The position numbers and the translations under genes are program-made. Below the pieces are notes generated by a model. It was not told the origin of the DNA. It saw nothing but the letters and a program-made list of their open reading frames with translations, and searched no databases. A stretch of 64,000 bases of DNA from Streptomyces sp. A0642 (GTDB lineage Bacteria > Actinomycetota > Actinomycetes > Streptomycetales > Streptomycetaceae): contig NZ_SSBL01000033.1 in NCBI RefSeq assembly GCF_004795105.1, positions 1-64,000 of the forward strand, read 5' to 3'. Position 1 is the stretch's first letter; each line of letters opens with the position of its first letter. Below, in pieces: positions 7,691 through 16,530 of the stretch.

Positions 7691-8575
7691 TCAGGCCTCC
7701 GCAAGGACCACCGAACGGGTCAGGTGGCGCGGGCTGTCCGGGTCCAGGCCCCGGGCGGCGGCGCGGGCGATGGCCAGGCGCTGGACGCGGACCAGTTCGG
7801 CCAGCGGGTCCAGGCCGCTCTCCACCCAGCGGGCGCCGGTGGCGAGGACCTGCTCGCGCAGCCCCTCGGGGGCGGCGCCGAACGTCCAGGTCGCGGTGCC
7901 GGTGGTGGCGATGCTGATGGGGCCGTGGCGGTACTCCATCGAGGCGTACGCCTCCGTCCAGGACAGCGAGGCCTCCTTCATCTTCAGCGCGGCCTCGTTG
8001 GCCAGGCCGGCCGTCCAGCCGCGGCCGAGGAAGGTGAACTGGGTGCAGTCCAGCAGACCTTCGGGCAGCGGCTCGGCGAGGGCGGCCTCCGCGTCACGGA
8101 CCACGGCGTCGGAGTGCAGGCCGAGGTGGGCGCGGAGCAGCGTGAGCAGGGTGGTGGCGAACCGGGTCTGCACGACGGACCGCTCGTCCGCGAAGTCGAG
8201 GACCACCACGGCGTCGGCGGACGTCATCACCGGAGTGTGCGGGTCGGCCGTGATCGCGACCGTGGGGGTGGTCCCGCGCAACCGGTCGAGCAGGTCGAGC
8301 ACCTCGGTCGTGGTGCCGGAGCGGGTGAGGGCGACGACGCGGTCGTAGCGGCGGCGGGCGGGGAACTCCGAAGCGGCGAAGGCGTCGGTCTCGCCCTGTC
8401 CGGAGTCCTCGCGGAGCGAGGCGTACGCCTGGGCCATGTAGAACGAGGTGCCGCAGCCGACCACGGCGATGCGCTCGCCGGCGGCGGGCAGGACGCCGGC
8501 GTGGCTCGGAGCGAGGTCCGCGGCGCGGCGCCAGCAGTCCGGCTGACTGGCTGTCTCGATCTCGACAAAGGACAC
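7691..8575 (-). CDS. SIS domain sugar-phosphate isomerase/deaminase-like protein
   Basis: A 294-residue protein with two SIS domains, like the isomerase half of GlmS or AgaS, without a glutaminase domain. SIS motifs are AVVGCGTSFYMAQ (about residue 33) and ALTRSGTTTEVLDLL in the first domain, and LGRGWTAGLANEAALKMKE in the second. Such proteins isomerise or deaminate phosphorylated amino sugars. The GTG at 8575 has GGAG 8 nt upstream and gives the usual start, SFVEIETASQP. It is divergent from a DeoR-family regulator whose relatives respond to sugar phosphates, and a 15-bp perfect inverted repeat lies between them. That pairing suggests an amino-sugar catabolic role; the exact reaction cannot be read from sequence. 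Confidence 0.8.
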   Translation of the reverse strand: MSFVEIETASQPDCWRRAADLAPSHAGVLPAAGERIAVVGCGTSFYMAQAYASLREDSGQGETDAFAASEFPARRRYDRVVALTRSGTTTEVLDLLDRLRGTTPTVAITADPHTPVMTSADAVVVLDFADERSVVQTRFATTLLTLLRAHLGLHSDAVVRDAEAALAEPLPEGLLDCTQFTFLGRGWTAGLANEAALKMKEASLSWTEAYASMEYRHGPISIATTGTATWTFGAAPEGLREQVLATGARWVESGLDPLAELVRVQRLAIARAAARGLDPDSPRHLTRSVVLAEA

Positions 8576-8612
8576 TTTTGCACTCCGAACGGAAGATGGG
8601 ATGCTCGTTTTC

Positions 8613-8627
8613 GCACGATACTCGTGC
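8613..8627. promoter_or_regulatory. Inverted repeat between the SIS and DeoR genes
   Basis: GCACGATACTCGTGC has perfect 6-bp arms (GCACGA/TCGTGC) around TAC and lies midway in the 184-bp divergent promoter region. It is the best candidate operator for the adjacent DeoR protein; binding is inferred. Confidence 0.5.
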
Positions 8628-8759
8628 CGAACAAGCATTATCAAGCATCCATGGGGTGGCCGGTTTGACTCGGCGGAGCCGTGTGCCACGCTTGCGCGTG
8701 TCCGGTGACCGCGCCCAAGGGGATGGGTGCTCGCAGGCCGGGCCCGTAAGGAGATTGCC

Positions 8760-9560
8760 TTGTCCAGGGACGCCCGGTGGAGCGCACTGCTGGAACTCGT
8801 CGGTAAGCACGGCCGGGTGGACGTCGAGGACGCCGCCGGCGCGCTGGACGTCTCGGCCGCGACCATTCGCCGGGACCTGGACCAACTGGCCGAGCAGCAC
8901 CTCCTCACCCGCACCCGGGGCGGCGCCGTCGCGCACGGCGTCAGCTACGAGCTGGCGCTTCGCTACAAGACCGGCCGCAACGCCCCGGAGAAGCAGGCCA
9001 TCGGCCGGGCCGTCGCCGAACTGGTCGCGGTGGGCGAGGTGGTGGGGCTGACGGGCGGGACCACCATCACGGAGGTGGCGCGCTCGCTCGCCGTGCGCTC
9101 CGACCTCGTGGGCGAAGGCGCGGGAGGGGCCTCCGGTCAGCCGGCCCTGACGGTGGTCACCAATGCCCTCAACATCGCCAACGAGCTCGTGATCCGGCCG
9201 CAGATCAAGATGGTGGTGACCGGCGGTGTGGCGAGGCCCCAGTCGTACGAGCTGACCGGACCGCTGGCCAGCGGTGTGCTGGGTGAGATCACGCTGGATG
9301 TCGCCGTCCTGGGGGTCAACGCGATCGACACCGAACGCGGCGCCTACGTCCATCACGAGGGTGAGGCCAGCATCAACCGGCTGCTCGCGGAGCAGGCCCA
9401 GCGGGTGGTGGTGGCGGCAGACTCGTCGAAGATCGGCAAGCGTGCCTTCGCCCGGGTCTGCGACCTGGGTGCGGTCGACTTCCTCGTCACCGACAAAGGC
9501 ATCGCACCCGAGGCCGCCGCCCGTTTCGCCGAGGCGGGTGTCACCGTCATCACCGTCTGA
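8760..9560 (+). CDS. DeoR family sugar-phosphate-responsive regulator
   Basis: A 266-residue repressor. The DeoR helix-turn-helix is at about residues 18-55 (VDVEDAAGALDVSAATIRRD then HLLTRTRGGAV). The C-terminal DeoR sensor domain carries LTGGTTITEVAR, TNALNIANEL, GGVARPQSYELTGPLA and DSSKIGKRAFARV, the phosphosugar pocket motifs. The TTG at 8760 was chosen because AAGGAGA at 8748-8754 precedes it by 5 nt and the helix-turn-helix follows at the normal distance. It is divergent from the SIS isomerase, its most likely target, and upstream of a sugar ABC operon that it might also control. A strong hairpin follows it. Confidence 0.88.
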   Translation: MSRDARWSALLELVGKHGRVDVEDAAGALDVSAATIRRDLDQLAEQHLLTRTRGGAVAHGVSYELALRYKTGRNAPEKQAIGRAVAELVAVGEVVGLTGGTTITEVARSLAVRSDLVGEGAGGASGQPALTVVTNALNIANELVIRPQIKMVVTGGVARPQSYELTGPLASGVLGEITLDVAVLGVNAIDTERGAYVHHEGEASINRLLAEQAQRVVVAADSSKIGKRAFARVCDLGAVDFLVTDKGIAPEAAARFAEAGVTVITV

Positions 9561-9591
9561 TCCGGCAGACCGGCCCGGTGATCGGGCGCAT

Positions 9592-9638
9592 GCGCGAAGA
9601 GGGGCCGCCACACCCGGTGTGGCGGCCCCTCTTCGCGC
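9592..9638. terminator. Long perfect hairpin after the DeoR gene
   Basis: A perfect 23-bp inverted repeat (9592-9614 with 9616-9638) around a single central base, 31 bp after the DeoR stop. It should separate DeoR transcription from the ABC operon that follows. Confidence 0.75.
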
Positions 9639-9998
9639 CCGGTGGAGCGGCCTTCAAGTGCGTGAAGGTGCGCGTGGATGCTCGCGAAGGTTCACAACCG
9701 AGCACGCATGACGCCCTTCTGGTGGCCTCGCAGCTGTTTTTCCGTCGTTCGGCGATGGTTTTGTGTCGAGTGTGTGCCTATTTGGCACCCGCGAGTCGTG
9801 GGTGTTCGCGCGTACCAGGGCTTTTCTATGTCAATAGATGTTTGTTACGTCAGAGAAATGAGCATCTCTTGCCATCGCGGTGGGTGGTCGTGAACTATGT
9901 GGGCTGTCGCCGTGCAGGAGTCGCGGACGCACCCCCCGGTGCGCACCGCCTCCACGTATGCGGGACGTTCTCTCGCTCCACCAGCCCTGGAGGTGCCT
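9639..9998. promoter_or_regulatory. Promoter region of sugar ABC operon 1
   Basis: A 360-bp non-coding stretch, less GC-rich than its surroundings between about 9720 and 9900. Two T-runs occur at 9737 and 9759, and TGTCAATAG (about 9829) recurs loosely as CGTCAGAGA (about 9849). It must contain the promoter of the importer operon, whose first gene starts at 9999. No operator could be assigned with confidence; the CebR and CGAAnGAAA motifs seen elsewhere in the window are absent. Confidence 0.4.
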
Positions 9999-11015
9999 GT
10001 GACGATGGCAGATGCGCCGGTCACAGCCGCGCGGCCCCCCGAGCCGCAGCCCCGCGATCTTGAGGACGCGGACCGCCCCGACGGGAAGAAGGGCGGGAAG
10101 CGCCGCATACGGCAGCCGCTCCGGTACCGGCTGAAACGGGACAGGACGCTGCTGCTCCTCTGTCTGCCGGGTGTTCTCTACTTCGCGCTCTTCTTCTACC
10201 TGCCGCTCGCGGGCAACATCATCGCGTTCCAGGACTACCAGCCGTTCCTGGGCTTCAAGCAGAGCCCGTTCGTCGGCCTCGCGAACTTCACCGCGCTGCT
10301 CGCCGAACCCGAGTTCTGGAGTGCGGTCTCCAACACGCTGCAGATCACCGCGATCCAGCTGCTCCTCTACTTCCCCGCGCCGATCGCCCTCGCCCTGCTG
10401 CTCAACTCGCTCATCAGCGAGAAGATCAAGCGGTTCATCCAGACCGTCGTGTACCTCCCGCACTTCCTGTCCTGGGTCGTCGTCGTCGCCATGTTCAAGC
10501 AGGTGCTCGGCGGCGCGGGTTCGGTCACCACGCTGCTCATGGAGCACGGGGTCGGCATCGGCAACGTGATGACGGACCCCGGCACGTTCAAGCTGCTGAT
10601 CACCGCCCAGGCCATCTGGAAGGACTGCGGCTGGGGCACCATCATCTTCCTGGCCGCCATCGCCTCGATCGACATGGGGCAGTACGAGTCCGCGGCGATG
10701 GACGGCGCCGGCTGGGTCCGCAGGATCTGGCACGTCACCCTGCCGGGCATCCGGCCGGTGATCCTGATGCTCCTGATCCTGCGGCTCGGCGACATCCTCT
10801 CGGTCGGCTTCGAGCAGATCATCCTGCAGCGTGACGCCGTGGGACCGGACGCCTCCGAGGTCATGGACACCTACGTCTACTTCCACGGCGTCGTCGACGG
10901 CGACTGGGGCATGAGCACCGCCGCCGGACTGATGAAGGGCGTCATCGGATTCGCGCTCATCCTCGCCGCCAACAAGCTGGCCCACCGCTTCGGCGAGCAG
11001 GGAGTGTACCGATGA
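9999..11015 (+). CDS. Sugar ABC transporter permease, LplB type
   Basis: A 338-residue inner-membrane permease of the carbohydrate (CUT1) importer class. After a basic cytoplasmic N-terminus come about six membrane helices, the first at LLLLCLPGVLYFALFFYLPL. The conserved EAA loop is YESAAMDGAGWVRRIWHVTLPGI, which docks to the ATPase. Together with the next two genes it matches the LplB/YtcP/LplA set used for complex oligosaccharides such as pectin or hemicellulose fragments. The GTG at 9999 has GGAGG 5 nt upstream; an ATG at 10005 is also possible. It overlaps the next gene by 4 bp (ATGA). No ATPase gene is present; Streptomyces importers of this kind commonly share MsiK. Confidence 0.88.
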   Translation: MTMADAPVTAARPPEPQPRDLEDADRPDGKKGGKRRIRQPLRYRLKRDRTLLLLCLPGVLYFALFFYLPLAGNIIAFQDYQPFLGFKQSPFVGLANFTALLAEPEFWSAVSNTLQITAIQLLLYFPAPIALALLLNSLISEKIKRFIQTVVYLPHFLSWVVVVAMFKQVLGGAGSVTTLLMEHGVGIGNVMTDPGTFKLLITAQAIWKDCGWGTIIFLAAIASIDMGQYESAAMDGAGWVRRIWHVTLPGIRPVILMLLILRLGDILSVGFEQIILQRDAVGPDASEVMDTYVYFHGVVDGDWGMSTAAGLMKGVIGFALILAANKLAHRFGEQGVYR

Positions 11016-11971
11016 GTCAGCAGTCCGCCGCGAGCCGGCCGCCCACGGCACGGCCCCGCCCGCTGGGCGCCGTGCGCCCCGGCCGCAGCCACGGCAGGCC
11101 GCCGTGGACGGAGCGCCCCCACTGGTACGGACAGGGTGCGAAAGCGGTGGCCCTGGCCGTCCTCACCGTGATCGTGCTCTACCCGTTCGTCCTCGCCATC
11201 GGCACCAGCCTGGCCGGCCGCGAGGAGCTGAACGCCAACGGCGGATACGTACTTCTGCCGCACCACCCGACGCTGGAGGCCTACCGGGTCATCCTCTCCG
11301 GCGGCGTCGTCACTCAGGCCGCCCTGGTCTCCATCGGCATCACACTGACCGGCACGGCGCTCAGCCTGGCGTGCACGGTGATGATCGCCTACGGCACCTC
11401 GCGTCCCGGCACGGTCCTCGGCAAGCCGATCCTCCTGCTGGTGCTGGGCACCTTCCTCTTCGCGCCCGGCATCATCCCGACCTACCTGGCGGTCCAGCAG
11501 TTCAAGATGCTGGACACCTATGCCGCGCTGATCCTTCCGGTCCTGCTCAACGCCTTCAACATCGTGGTCGTCCGCTCCTTCTTCCAGAGCATCCCCGAGG
11601 AGCTGTACGACGCGGCCCGGATCGACGGGGCCGGTGAGGTCACCGTCCTCTTCCGGATCGTCCTCCCGCTGTCCAAGGCGGTCCTCGCGGTGGTCGGCCT
11701 GTTCTACGCGGTCGGCTACTGGAACAGCTTCTTCAACGCGGTGCTGTACCTGAACGACTCCAGCAAGTTCCCCATCCAGGTGATCCTGCGCAGCTACGTA
11801 CTGAACGGGCAGAGCATCAACGCGTCGGCCATGGGCGTCCACGCGGTGCCGCCCGCGACGTCGCTCCAGATGGCGGTGCTGATCATCGCCATCGTGCCCA
11901 TCTTCTGTGTCTACCCCTTCCTGCAGAAGTTCTTCGTCAAGGGCGTCCTCACCGGGGCGGTCAAGGGCTGA
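11012..11971 (+). CDS. Sugar ABC transporter permease, YtcP/LplC type
   Basis: A 319-residue second permease of the same importer. The first membrane helix is ALAVLTVIVLYPFVLAIGTSL and about five more follow. The EAA loop reads LYDAARIDGAGEVTVLFRIVLPL. The C-terminus, QKFFVKGVLTGAVKG, is the standard ending of this family. Its ATG overlaps the stop of the upstream permease (ATGA), so the two subunits are translationally coupled. The lipoprotein gene follows after 46 bp. Confidence 0.88.
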   Translation: MSQQSAASRPPTARPRPLGAVRPGRSHGRPPWTERPHWYGQGAKAVALAVLTVIVLYPFVLAIGTSLAGREELNANGGYVLLPHHPTLEAYRVILSGGVVTQAALVSIGITLTGTALSLACTVMIAYGTSRPGTVLGKPILLLVLGTFLFAPGIIPTYLAVQQFKMLDTYAALILPVLLNAFNIVVVRSFFQSIPEELYDAARIDGAGEVTVLFRIVLPLSKAVLAVVGLFYAVGYWNSFFNAVLYLNDSSKFPIQVILRSYVLNGQSINASAMGVHAVPPATSLQMAVLIIAIVPIFCVYPFLQKFFVKGVLTGAVKG

Positions 11972-12017
11972 TCCACCACCACCCCGCCCCTCAGGCCACA
12001 CACTTCCTAGGAGCACC

Positions 12018-13658
12018 ATGTCCACCAACTTGTCCCGGCGCGGCTTCATGGGTGCGGCGGGAATCGCCGGCCTGACCGTGGCGGGCCTGTCCACACTGAG
12101 CGCCTGTGGCAGCGGCGCGACGGTCAGCAAGGGCGGCGCCAAGGCATCTGCCAGGCTGAAGCTGCCCGCGTACGTGGCCGCTCCGACCGCCCCCGCCGAC
12201 CTGGCGGGCAACGCGGCGGGCCTGGACGCCGCCTACCTGCGCTATCCCAAGCAGCTCACCAAGTCGGTGGCCAAGGCGCCCGGTGACGGCAGCCGCATCA
12301 CCGCCCTCACCGAGACCTTCACGACTCCCGCCCCGCCGCAGGCCAGGAACGCCTACTGGCAGGAGCTGAACAAGCGCCTCGGGGCGCGGTTCGACATGAC
12401 GATCGTCGTCGACCAGGGTGTGGACGCGTACCTCACGAAGTTCAACGCCATGATGGCCGGCGGCGACATACCCGACTTGGTCTGGTTCCCGCCGAACCAG
12501 GGCATCCAGCGCGTGCCCGAGCTGCTGGACGCCAAGTTCCACGACCTCACGCCCTACCTGTCGGGGGACGCGGTGAAGGCGTACCCCAACCTGGCGAACC
12601 TGCCCACCACCGCGTGGAAGACCGCCGTGATCAACGGCAAGATCCGCGGCGTCGCGGTGGCCTACGGCTCCATGGGCCAGGTCTACGTCGTGAACGAGGA
12701 CTTCTGGAAGCCGGTCGGCGGCGCCGAGTTCACCAGCGCCGAGGACTTCCTCGCCAAGGGCAAGGAGCTCGCCGACCCCAAGCGCAACAAATACGTCCTG
12801 GAGCCGGCGTACGTGAACCACGTCGGCATGTTCGGCCAGTGGTTCGGCGCGCCCAGCGGCTGGCGGCTGGAGGGCGGCAAGCTGACACACATGTACGAGA
12901 CGCAGGAGTACCAGGAAGCCCTGGCCTTCGGCGTCAAGGTGGCGAAGGCCGGCCTGTTCTGGCCGGACCCCAACCTCAGCACCACCATGGAGAAGATGGC
13001 GCAGGGCAGCCTCGGCGCCTATGTGCAGTCGTTCCCCAGCTTCCTGGTGGACGCGAAGACGTACGACTTCCCGTTCGGCGTCATCGTGCCGTTCGCCGCG
13101 CGGGAGGGCGCGAAGCCGCGCTACACCATGGGCTACGGCTCCGTCGGATACACCGCCATCAACAAGAAGGCGGACCCCGCACGGGTGAAGATGCTGCTGG
13201 GCGTCATGGACTACCTGGCCGCCCCCTTCGGTACGGAGGAGCGGCTCTTCCTCGACAACGGCGTCGAGGGCAAGCACTTCCACCGCACGGCGAAGGGCGA
13301 CGTGGAACTCACGCCCAAGGGGAACTCCGAGGCGGTCACCACGGCCATGCCGCTGGCCTTCCTCGCCGCCGGACCCGAATACGTCTACCTGCCGGGCAGG
13401 GCCGGGCTGGCCGGCCGGATCCACGGCTGGCAGCAGGAACTCCTCAAGATCAGCCAGTCCAACCCGACGAGCGGGCACTTCTCCGACACGGCGACCAGCA
13501 AGAGCCCCTCGCTCACCACCGCGATGAGCGACGTCCAGCTGGACATCATCGCGGGCAGGAAGCCGCTCTCCGCCTTCAAGGACCAGCTGAGCAAGTGGCG
13601 TTCCGGCGGGGGCGACAAGATGCGCGCCGAGTTCGAGGCCTCGCTCGCCGGCACGTAG
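12018..13658 (+). CDS. Sugar ABC transporter substrate-binding lipoprotein (LplA-like)
   Basis: A 546-residue extracytoplasmic binding protein. The N-terminus has a twin-arginine-like motif (LSRRGFMGAAG) and a lipobox LSAC at about residues 26-29, so the mature protein would be lipid-anchored and perhaps exported by Tat. The body is the long LplA/YtcQ type of extracellular solute-binding protein, longer than ordinary CUT1 proteins of about 430 residues. The ATG at 12018 has TAGGAG about 7 nt upstream. Gene order permease-permease-binding protein followed by an oxidoreductase indicates uptake and oxidation of an oligosaccharide. The sugar is unknown. Confidence 0.88.
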   Translation: MSTNLSRRGFMGAAGIAGLTVAGLSTLSACGSGATVSKGGAKASARLKLPAYVAAPTAPADLAGNAAGLDAAYLRYPKQLTKSVAKAPGDGSRITALTETFTTPAPPQARNAYWQELNKRLGARFDMTIVVDQGVDAYLTKFNAMMAGGDIPDLVWFPPNQGIQRVPELLDAKFHDLTPYLSGDAVKAYPNLANLPTTAWKTAVINGKIRGVAVAYGSMGQVYVVNEDFWKPVGGAEFTSAEDFLAKGKELADPKRNKYVLEPAYVNHVGMFGQWFGAPSGWRLEGGKLTHMYETQEYQEALAFGVKVAKAGLFWPDPNLSTTMEKMAQGSLGAYVQSFPSFLVDAKTYDFPFGVIVPFAAREGAKPRYTMGYGSVGYTAINKKADPARVKMLLGVMDYLAAPFGTEERLFLDNGVEGKHFHRTAKGDVELTPKGNSEAVTTAMPLAFLAAGPEYVYLPGRAGLAGRIHGWQQELLKISQSNPTSGHFSDTATSKSPSLTTAMSDVQLDIIAGRKPLSAFKDQLSKWRSGGGDKMRAEFEASLAGT

Positions 13659-13717
13659 TCGCCGTCCGCACGATCCGTCCATCCAAGGAATCCGTCCACA
13701 CAAGGAAAGGGACTTCC

Positions 13718-14893
13718 GTGTCAGACCTGCGACTCGGTGTCATCGGACTCGGCCTGCGACGTTCCCTCGCGATGTCCGCCCACCACCCCGGGCGGGGATC
13801 GGCGGTCACCGCCGTCTGCGACCTCGATCCCGAGGTACGCCGGCGCGAAGCCGAGCGGTTCGGCACCGATGTCGCGGTCGAGGACCACAAGCTGCTCCTG
13901 GGCCGGGACGACCTCGACGCGATCATCATCGCCACCCCGGACGACACCCACGAGGTCATCGCGATCGACGCGCTCCGCGCCGGCAAGGCGGTCTTCGTGG
14001 AGAAGCCGCTGGGGATCACCGTCGAGAGCTGCGACAACGTCCTGCGTGCCGCGTACGAGACCGGGACCCGGCTCTACGTCGGCCACAACATGCGGCACAT
14101 GGGTGTCGTGCGGCTGATGCGCGACATCATCGCGCGCGGGGACATCGGGGAGCCCAGGACCGTCTGGGTGCGTCACTTCGTGGGTTACGGCGGTGACTAC
14201 TACTTCAAGGACTGGCACGCCGACCGGACCCGGACCACCGGGCTGCTCCTCCAGAAGGCCGCGCACGACATCGACGTGCTGCACTGGTTGGCGGGCGGCT
14301 ACACCCGGCGCGTCAACGCGCTGGGCGACCTGCTCGTCTACGGCGGTCTGCCGCGCCGCGAGCCGGACACCCCGCGCCCGGACGGCTGGCTGCGCGCGTT
14401 CGACTGGCCGCCGACGGCCCGCAAGGACCTGCACCACATCGTCGACGTCGAGGACGTCTCGGTGATGAACATGCAGCTCGACAACGGGGTCGTGGCCGCC
14501 TACCAGCAGTGCCACTTCACTCCCGACTACTGGCGCAACTACACCGTCATCGGCACCGAGGGCCGGCTGGAGAACTTCGGGGACGGCCCCGGTGACGAGG
14601 TCAGGGTCTGGAACACCGGACCCAGCGGCTACCGCGCCGACGCCGACATCACCTACCGGGTCCCGGAGGCCGGCGGTTCTCACGGTGGCGGGGACACCCG
14701 GATCATGGAGGAGTTCTGCCGGTTCGTGCGCGACGGCGGCGTCACCGACACCTCCCCGGTCGCCGCCCGGATGAGCGTCGCCGCCGGTGTCCTCGCGACC
14801 CGCTCCCTGCGCGAGGGCGGCGCGCCGTACGACGTGCCGGCCCTGGACCCCGAGCTGGTCGCGTACTTCGAACGCGGCCAGGTCCGCATCTGA
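13718..14893 (+). CDS. Gfo/Idh/MocA family oxidoreductase
   Basis: A 391-residue NAD(P)-dependent sugar dehydrogenase. The Rossmann fold begins LRLGVIGLGLRRSLA; the family motif EKPLG (VFVEKPLGI) follows at about residues 94-98, supplying the conserved lysine. The C-terminal beta-sheet domain holds KAAHDIDVLHWLAGG, the substrate-pocket Asp/His helix. The GTG at 13718 has AAGGAAAGG about 6 nt upstream and lies 59 bp after the binding protein, in the same operon. It probably oxidises or epimerises a monosaccharide released from the imported glycan. A second member of this family closes the other sugar operon at 60764. Confidence 0.87.
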   Translation: MSDLRLGVIGLGLRRSLAMSAHHPGRGSAVTAVCDLDPEVRRREAERFGTDVAVEDHKLLLGRDDLDAIIIATPDDTHEVIAIDALRAGKAVFVEKPLGITVESCDNVLRAAYETGTRLYVGHNMRHMGVVRLMRDIIARGDIGEPRTVWVRHFVGYGGDYYFKDWHADRTRTTGLLLQKAAHDIDVLHWLAGGYTRRVNALGDLLVYGGLPRREPDTPRPDGWLRAFDWPPTARKDLHHIVDVEDVSVMNMQLDNGVVAAYQQCHFTPDYWRNYTVIGTEGRLENFGDGPGDEVRVWNTGPSGYRADADITYRVPEAGGSHGGGDTRIMEEFCRFVRDGGVTDTSPVAARMSVAAGVLATRSLREGGAPYDVPALDPELVAYFERGQVRI

Positions 14894-15388
14894 GGGACCG
14901 GCCGGCAGCGGCGCGGGCCGGGGCCACGCCCCCGTCCGGTCTCTCCTGCCTTCCTCCTCCCCTCGCGCCCCGCCCCCAACCGGTCACAGGCGGCCGCCTT
15001 CAGGTCCGGCGGCCTGCACCGGACCGCCGGTGCACGCCGCCGGCAAGCGGCGGAACGTACCGGCGATCCCCTGCCGGCCCGGGGGTCGCCGAGTCCCCGG
15101 GCGGGACCGCTTCCGACGGAACCGCCCGGATTTCGGCGTCGGTTTCCGGCCATGCTCGGTGGGTAATCGGCCTCTGCCGGTTTGACGACGGCGCGCCCCG
15201 CACCGGTGACGGAGACTCTCCGACTCAGGGTGTATGCCCTCGATTTTCCCGATCGTTCCGTGCGGTGGCCGGCCCGGGCGCTCTCGTTCTGTCACTGACC
15301 GGCCTGCCCTGTCCGTCCGTAGGATCGATTTCACGCCAACGGGGCCCTGCGATGGCCGGGTTCGAACGCGCGGCCGGATCGCGGTCGG
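14894..15388. other. Long intergenic region, no gene seen
   Basis: About 495 bp between the dehydrogenase and the metallo-hydrolase. No reading frame shows family resemblance or a ribosome site. A GGTTCGAA at about 15358 resembles a tRNA T-loop, but there is no cloverleaf around it. The right end runs into the -10 hexamer at 15389. Confidence 0.5.
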
Positions 15389-15394
15389 CATAAT
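15389..15394 (+). promoter_or_regulatory. -10 hexamer for a leaderless transcript
   Basis: CATAAT ends 6 nt before the ATG at 15401. No ribosome-binding sequence separates them, so the message probably starts at the ATG. Confidence 0.5.
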
Positions 15395-15400
15395 CGCGTC

Positions 15401-16399
15401 ATGCCGATCGAGGGTGGGGACGTCGTTGACCTGGGCCGGGGCCTGTACGCATGGCTCCCGCCGAAACGGGGCTGGGGCCTGGCCAACTGCGGCCTGCTCG
15501 TCTCGCCCCGCGGCGCCCTCTGGATCGACACCCCGTACGACACCGTGCTGGCCGGGCAGTTTCTGGCCGAGAGCACGAAGCTCCTGCCCGACGGGGTCTC
15601 CATCGACCGTGTGATCGTCACGCACGCCAACGGGGACCACTTCTGGGGCGCGGGCGTGCTCCCGGACGCCGAGATCATCGCGACCCGCGAGGCCCGGGAG
15701 CACATCCACTACGAGCCCACTCCGCAGCAGCAGCACGCGCTGGTCAACGGGAGCGATCCGGCCACCGCGCTCGGCGCGTACCTCGGGCGCCACTTCGGAG
15801 CCTTCGACTGGTCGCGGACCGATCCGGTCCGGCCGACGACCTACTTCACCGGGGAGCTCGAACTGACCCTGGGGGAGTACCCCGTCCGCATCACGTCCCT
15901 GCCGTCCGCGCACACCACGGGGGACCTCATGGTCCACCTGCCCGCGCAGAGCGCGGTGTTCAGCGGCGACATCATCTTCTCCTCGACCCCGCAGCAGCCC
16001 GGCGACCACCCGATCCACTGGGCCGGCCCGCTGAGCAATGTGATCGCGGCCTGCGAACAGGTGCTGGCCACCGGCGCGGAGACCATCGTGCCGGGCCACG
16101 GACCGGTCCTGGACCGGGCCGGCGTACGCGACCACATCGTCTACCTGGAGTACGTACGGGAGCGCGCCCACGCCTTCCACGCCGCAGGCGTGCCCGCCGT
16201 GGAGGCGGCCCGCCGGGTGATCGGGGAGGCCCGCCACCCCGAACTCGGCCTCCCCGAGCGGCTCGTGGTCACGATCGGCAGCGAGTACCGGCAGCTCGAC
16301 GGATCGGAACTCCCCGGCGTGCTCCAGGTCATGACCGACGTCGCAGCGGTCGCGCAAGAAGTGGAGCGGGCCCGTGGGACCGCAGGCCGGGCGGACTGA
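15401..16399 (+). CDS. Metallo-beta-lactamase-fold hydrolase with HxNxDH motif
   Basis: A 332-residue MBL-fold enzyme. The metal motif is THANGDH (H75, N77, D79, H80), where most relatives have HxHxDH; the third histidine may be in AHTTGD, the bridging aspartate is in FSGDIIF and the last histidine is in VPGHGPV. The N-terminal strands (GLYAWLPPKRGWGLANCGLLV) are typical of the broad cyclase/hydrolase group, and the C-terminal 80 residues form a helical extension. No signal peptide is seen. The ATG at 15401 is supported by the -10 hexamer just upstream. It stands alone, 131 bp before conservon 1. Substrate unknown. Confidence 0.78.
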   Translation: MPIEGGDVVDLGRGLYAWLPPKRGWGLANCGLLVSPRGALWIDTPYDTVLAGQFLAESTKLLPDGVSIDRVIVTHANGDHFWGAGVLPDAEIIATREAREHIHYEPTPQQQHALVNGSDPATALGAYLGRHFGAFDWSRTDPVRPTTYFTGELELTLGEYPVRITSLPSAHTTGDLMVHLPAQSAVFSGDIIFSSTPQQPGDHPIHWAGPLSNVIAACEQVLATGAETIVPGHGPVLDRAGVRDHIVYLEYVRERAHAFHAAGVPAVEAARRVIGEARHPELGLPERLVVTIGSEYRQLDGSELPGVLQVMTDVAAVAQEVERARGTAGRAD

Positions 16400-16530
16400 C
16401 CGCACGGGCCTCCACCACTTCGGGGGCGGGACCGGCCGCCCGTGCCTTCGCCGCCCCGCCCACGGCACGGTGACCGGCTCCCACCGCCCCGGGCACAGGA
16501 CCGACCCGACGACAGAAACGCGGTAACGGC

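Noticed and set aside
9831..9878. Similarity between 9831-9878 and 47336-47370 (ATAGATnTT...CAnnAAATGA)
   Set aside because: Both are AT-rich promoter patches; the match needs gaps and the flanking genes are unrelated, so a common operator is not supported.
12614..13717. Upstream in-frame extension of the Gfo/Idh/MocA gene through the binding-protein gene
   Set aside because: The extension is the out-of-frame reading of the lipoprotein gene; the GTG at 13718 with a ribosome site is the real start.
15350..15375. GGTTCGAA stretch resembling a tRNA T-loop
   Set aside because: The flanking bases do not pair as a T-stem and no acceptor, D or anticodon arm can be drawn around it.
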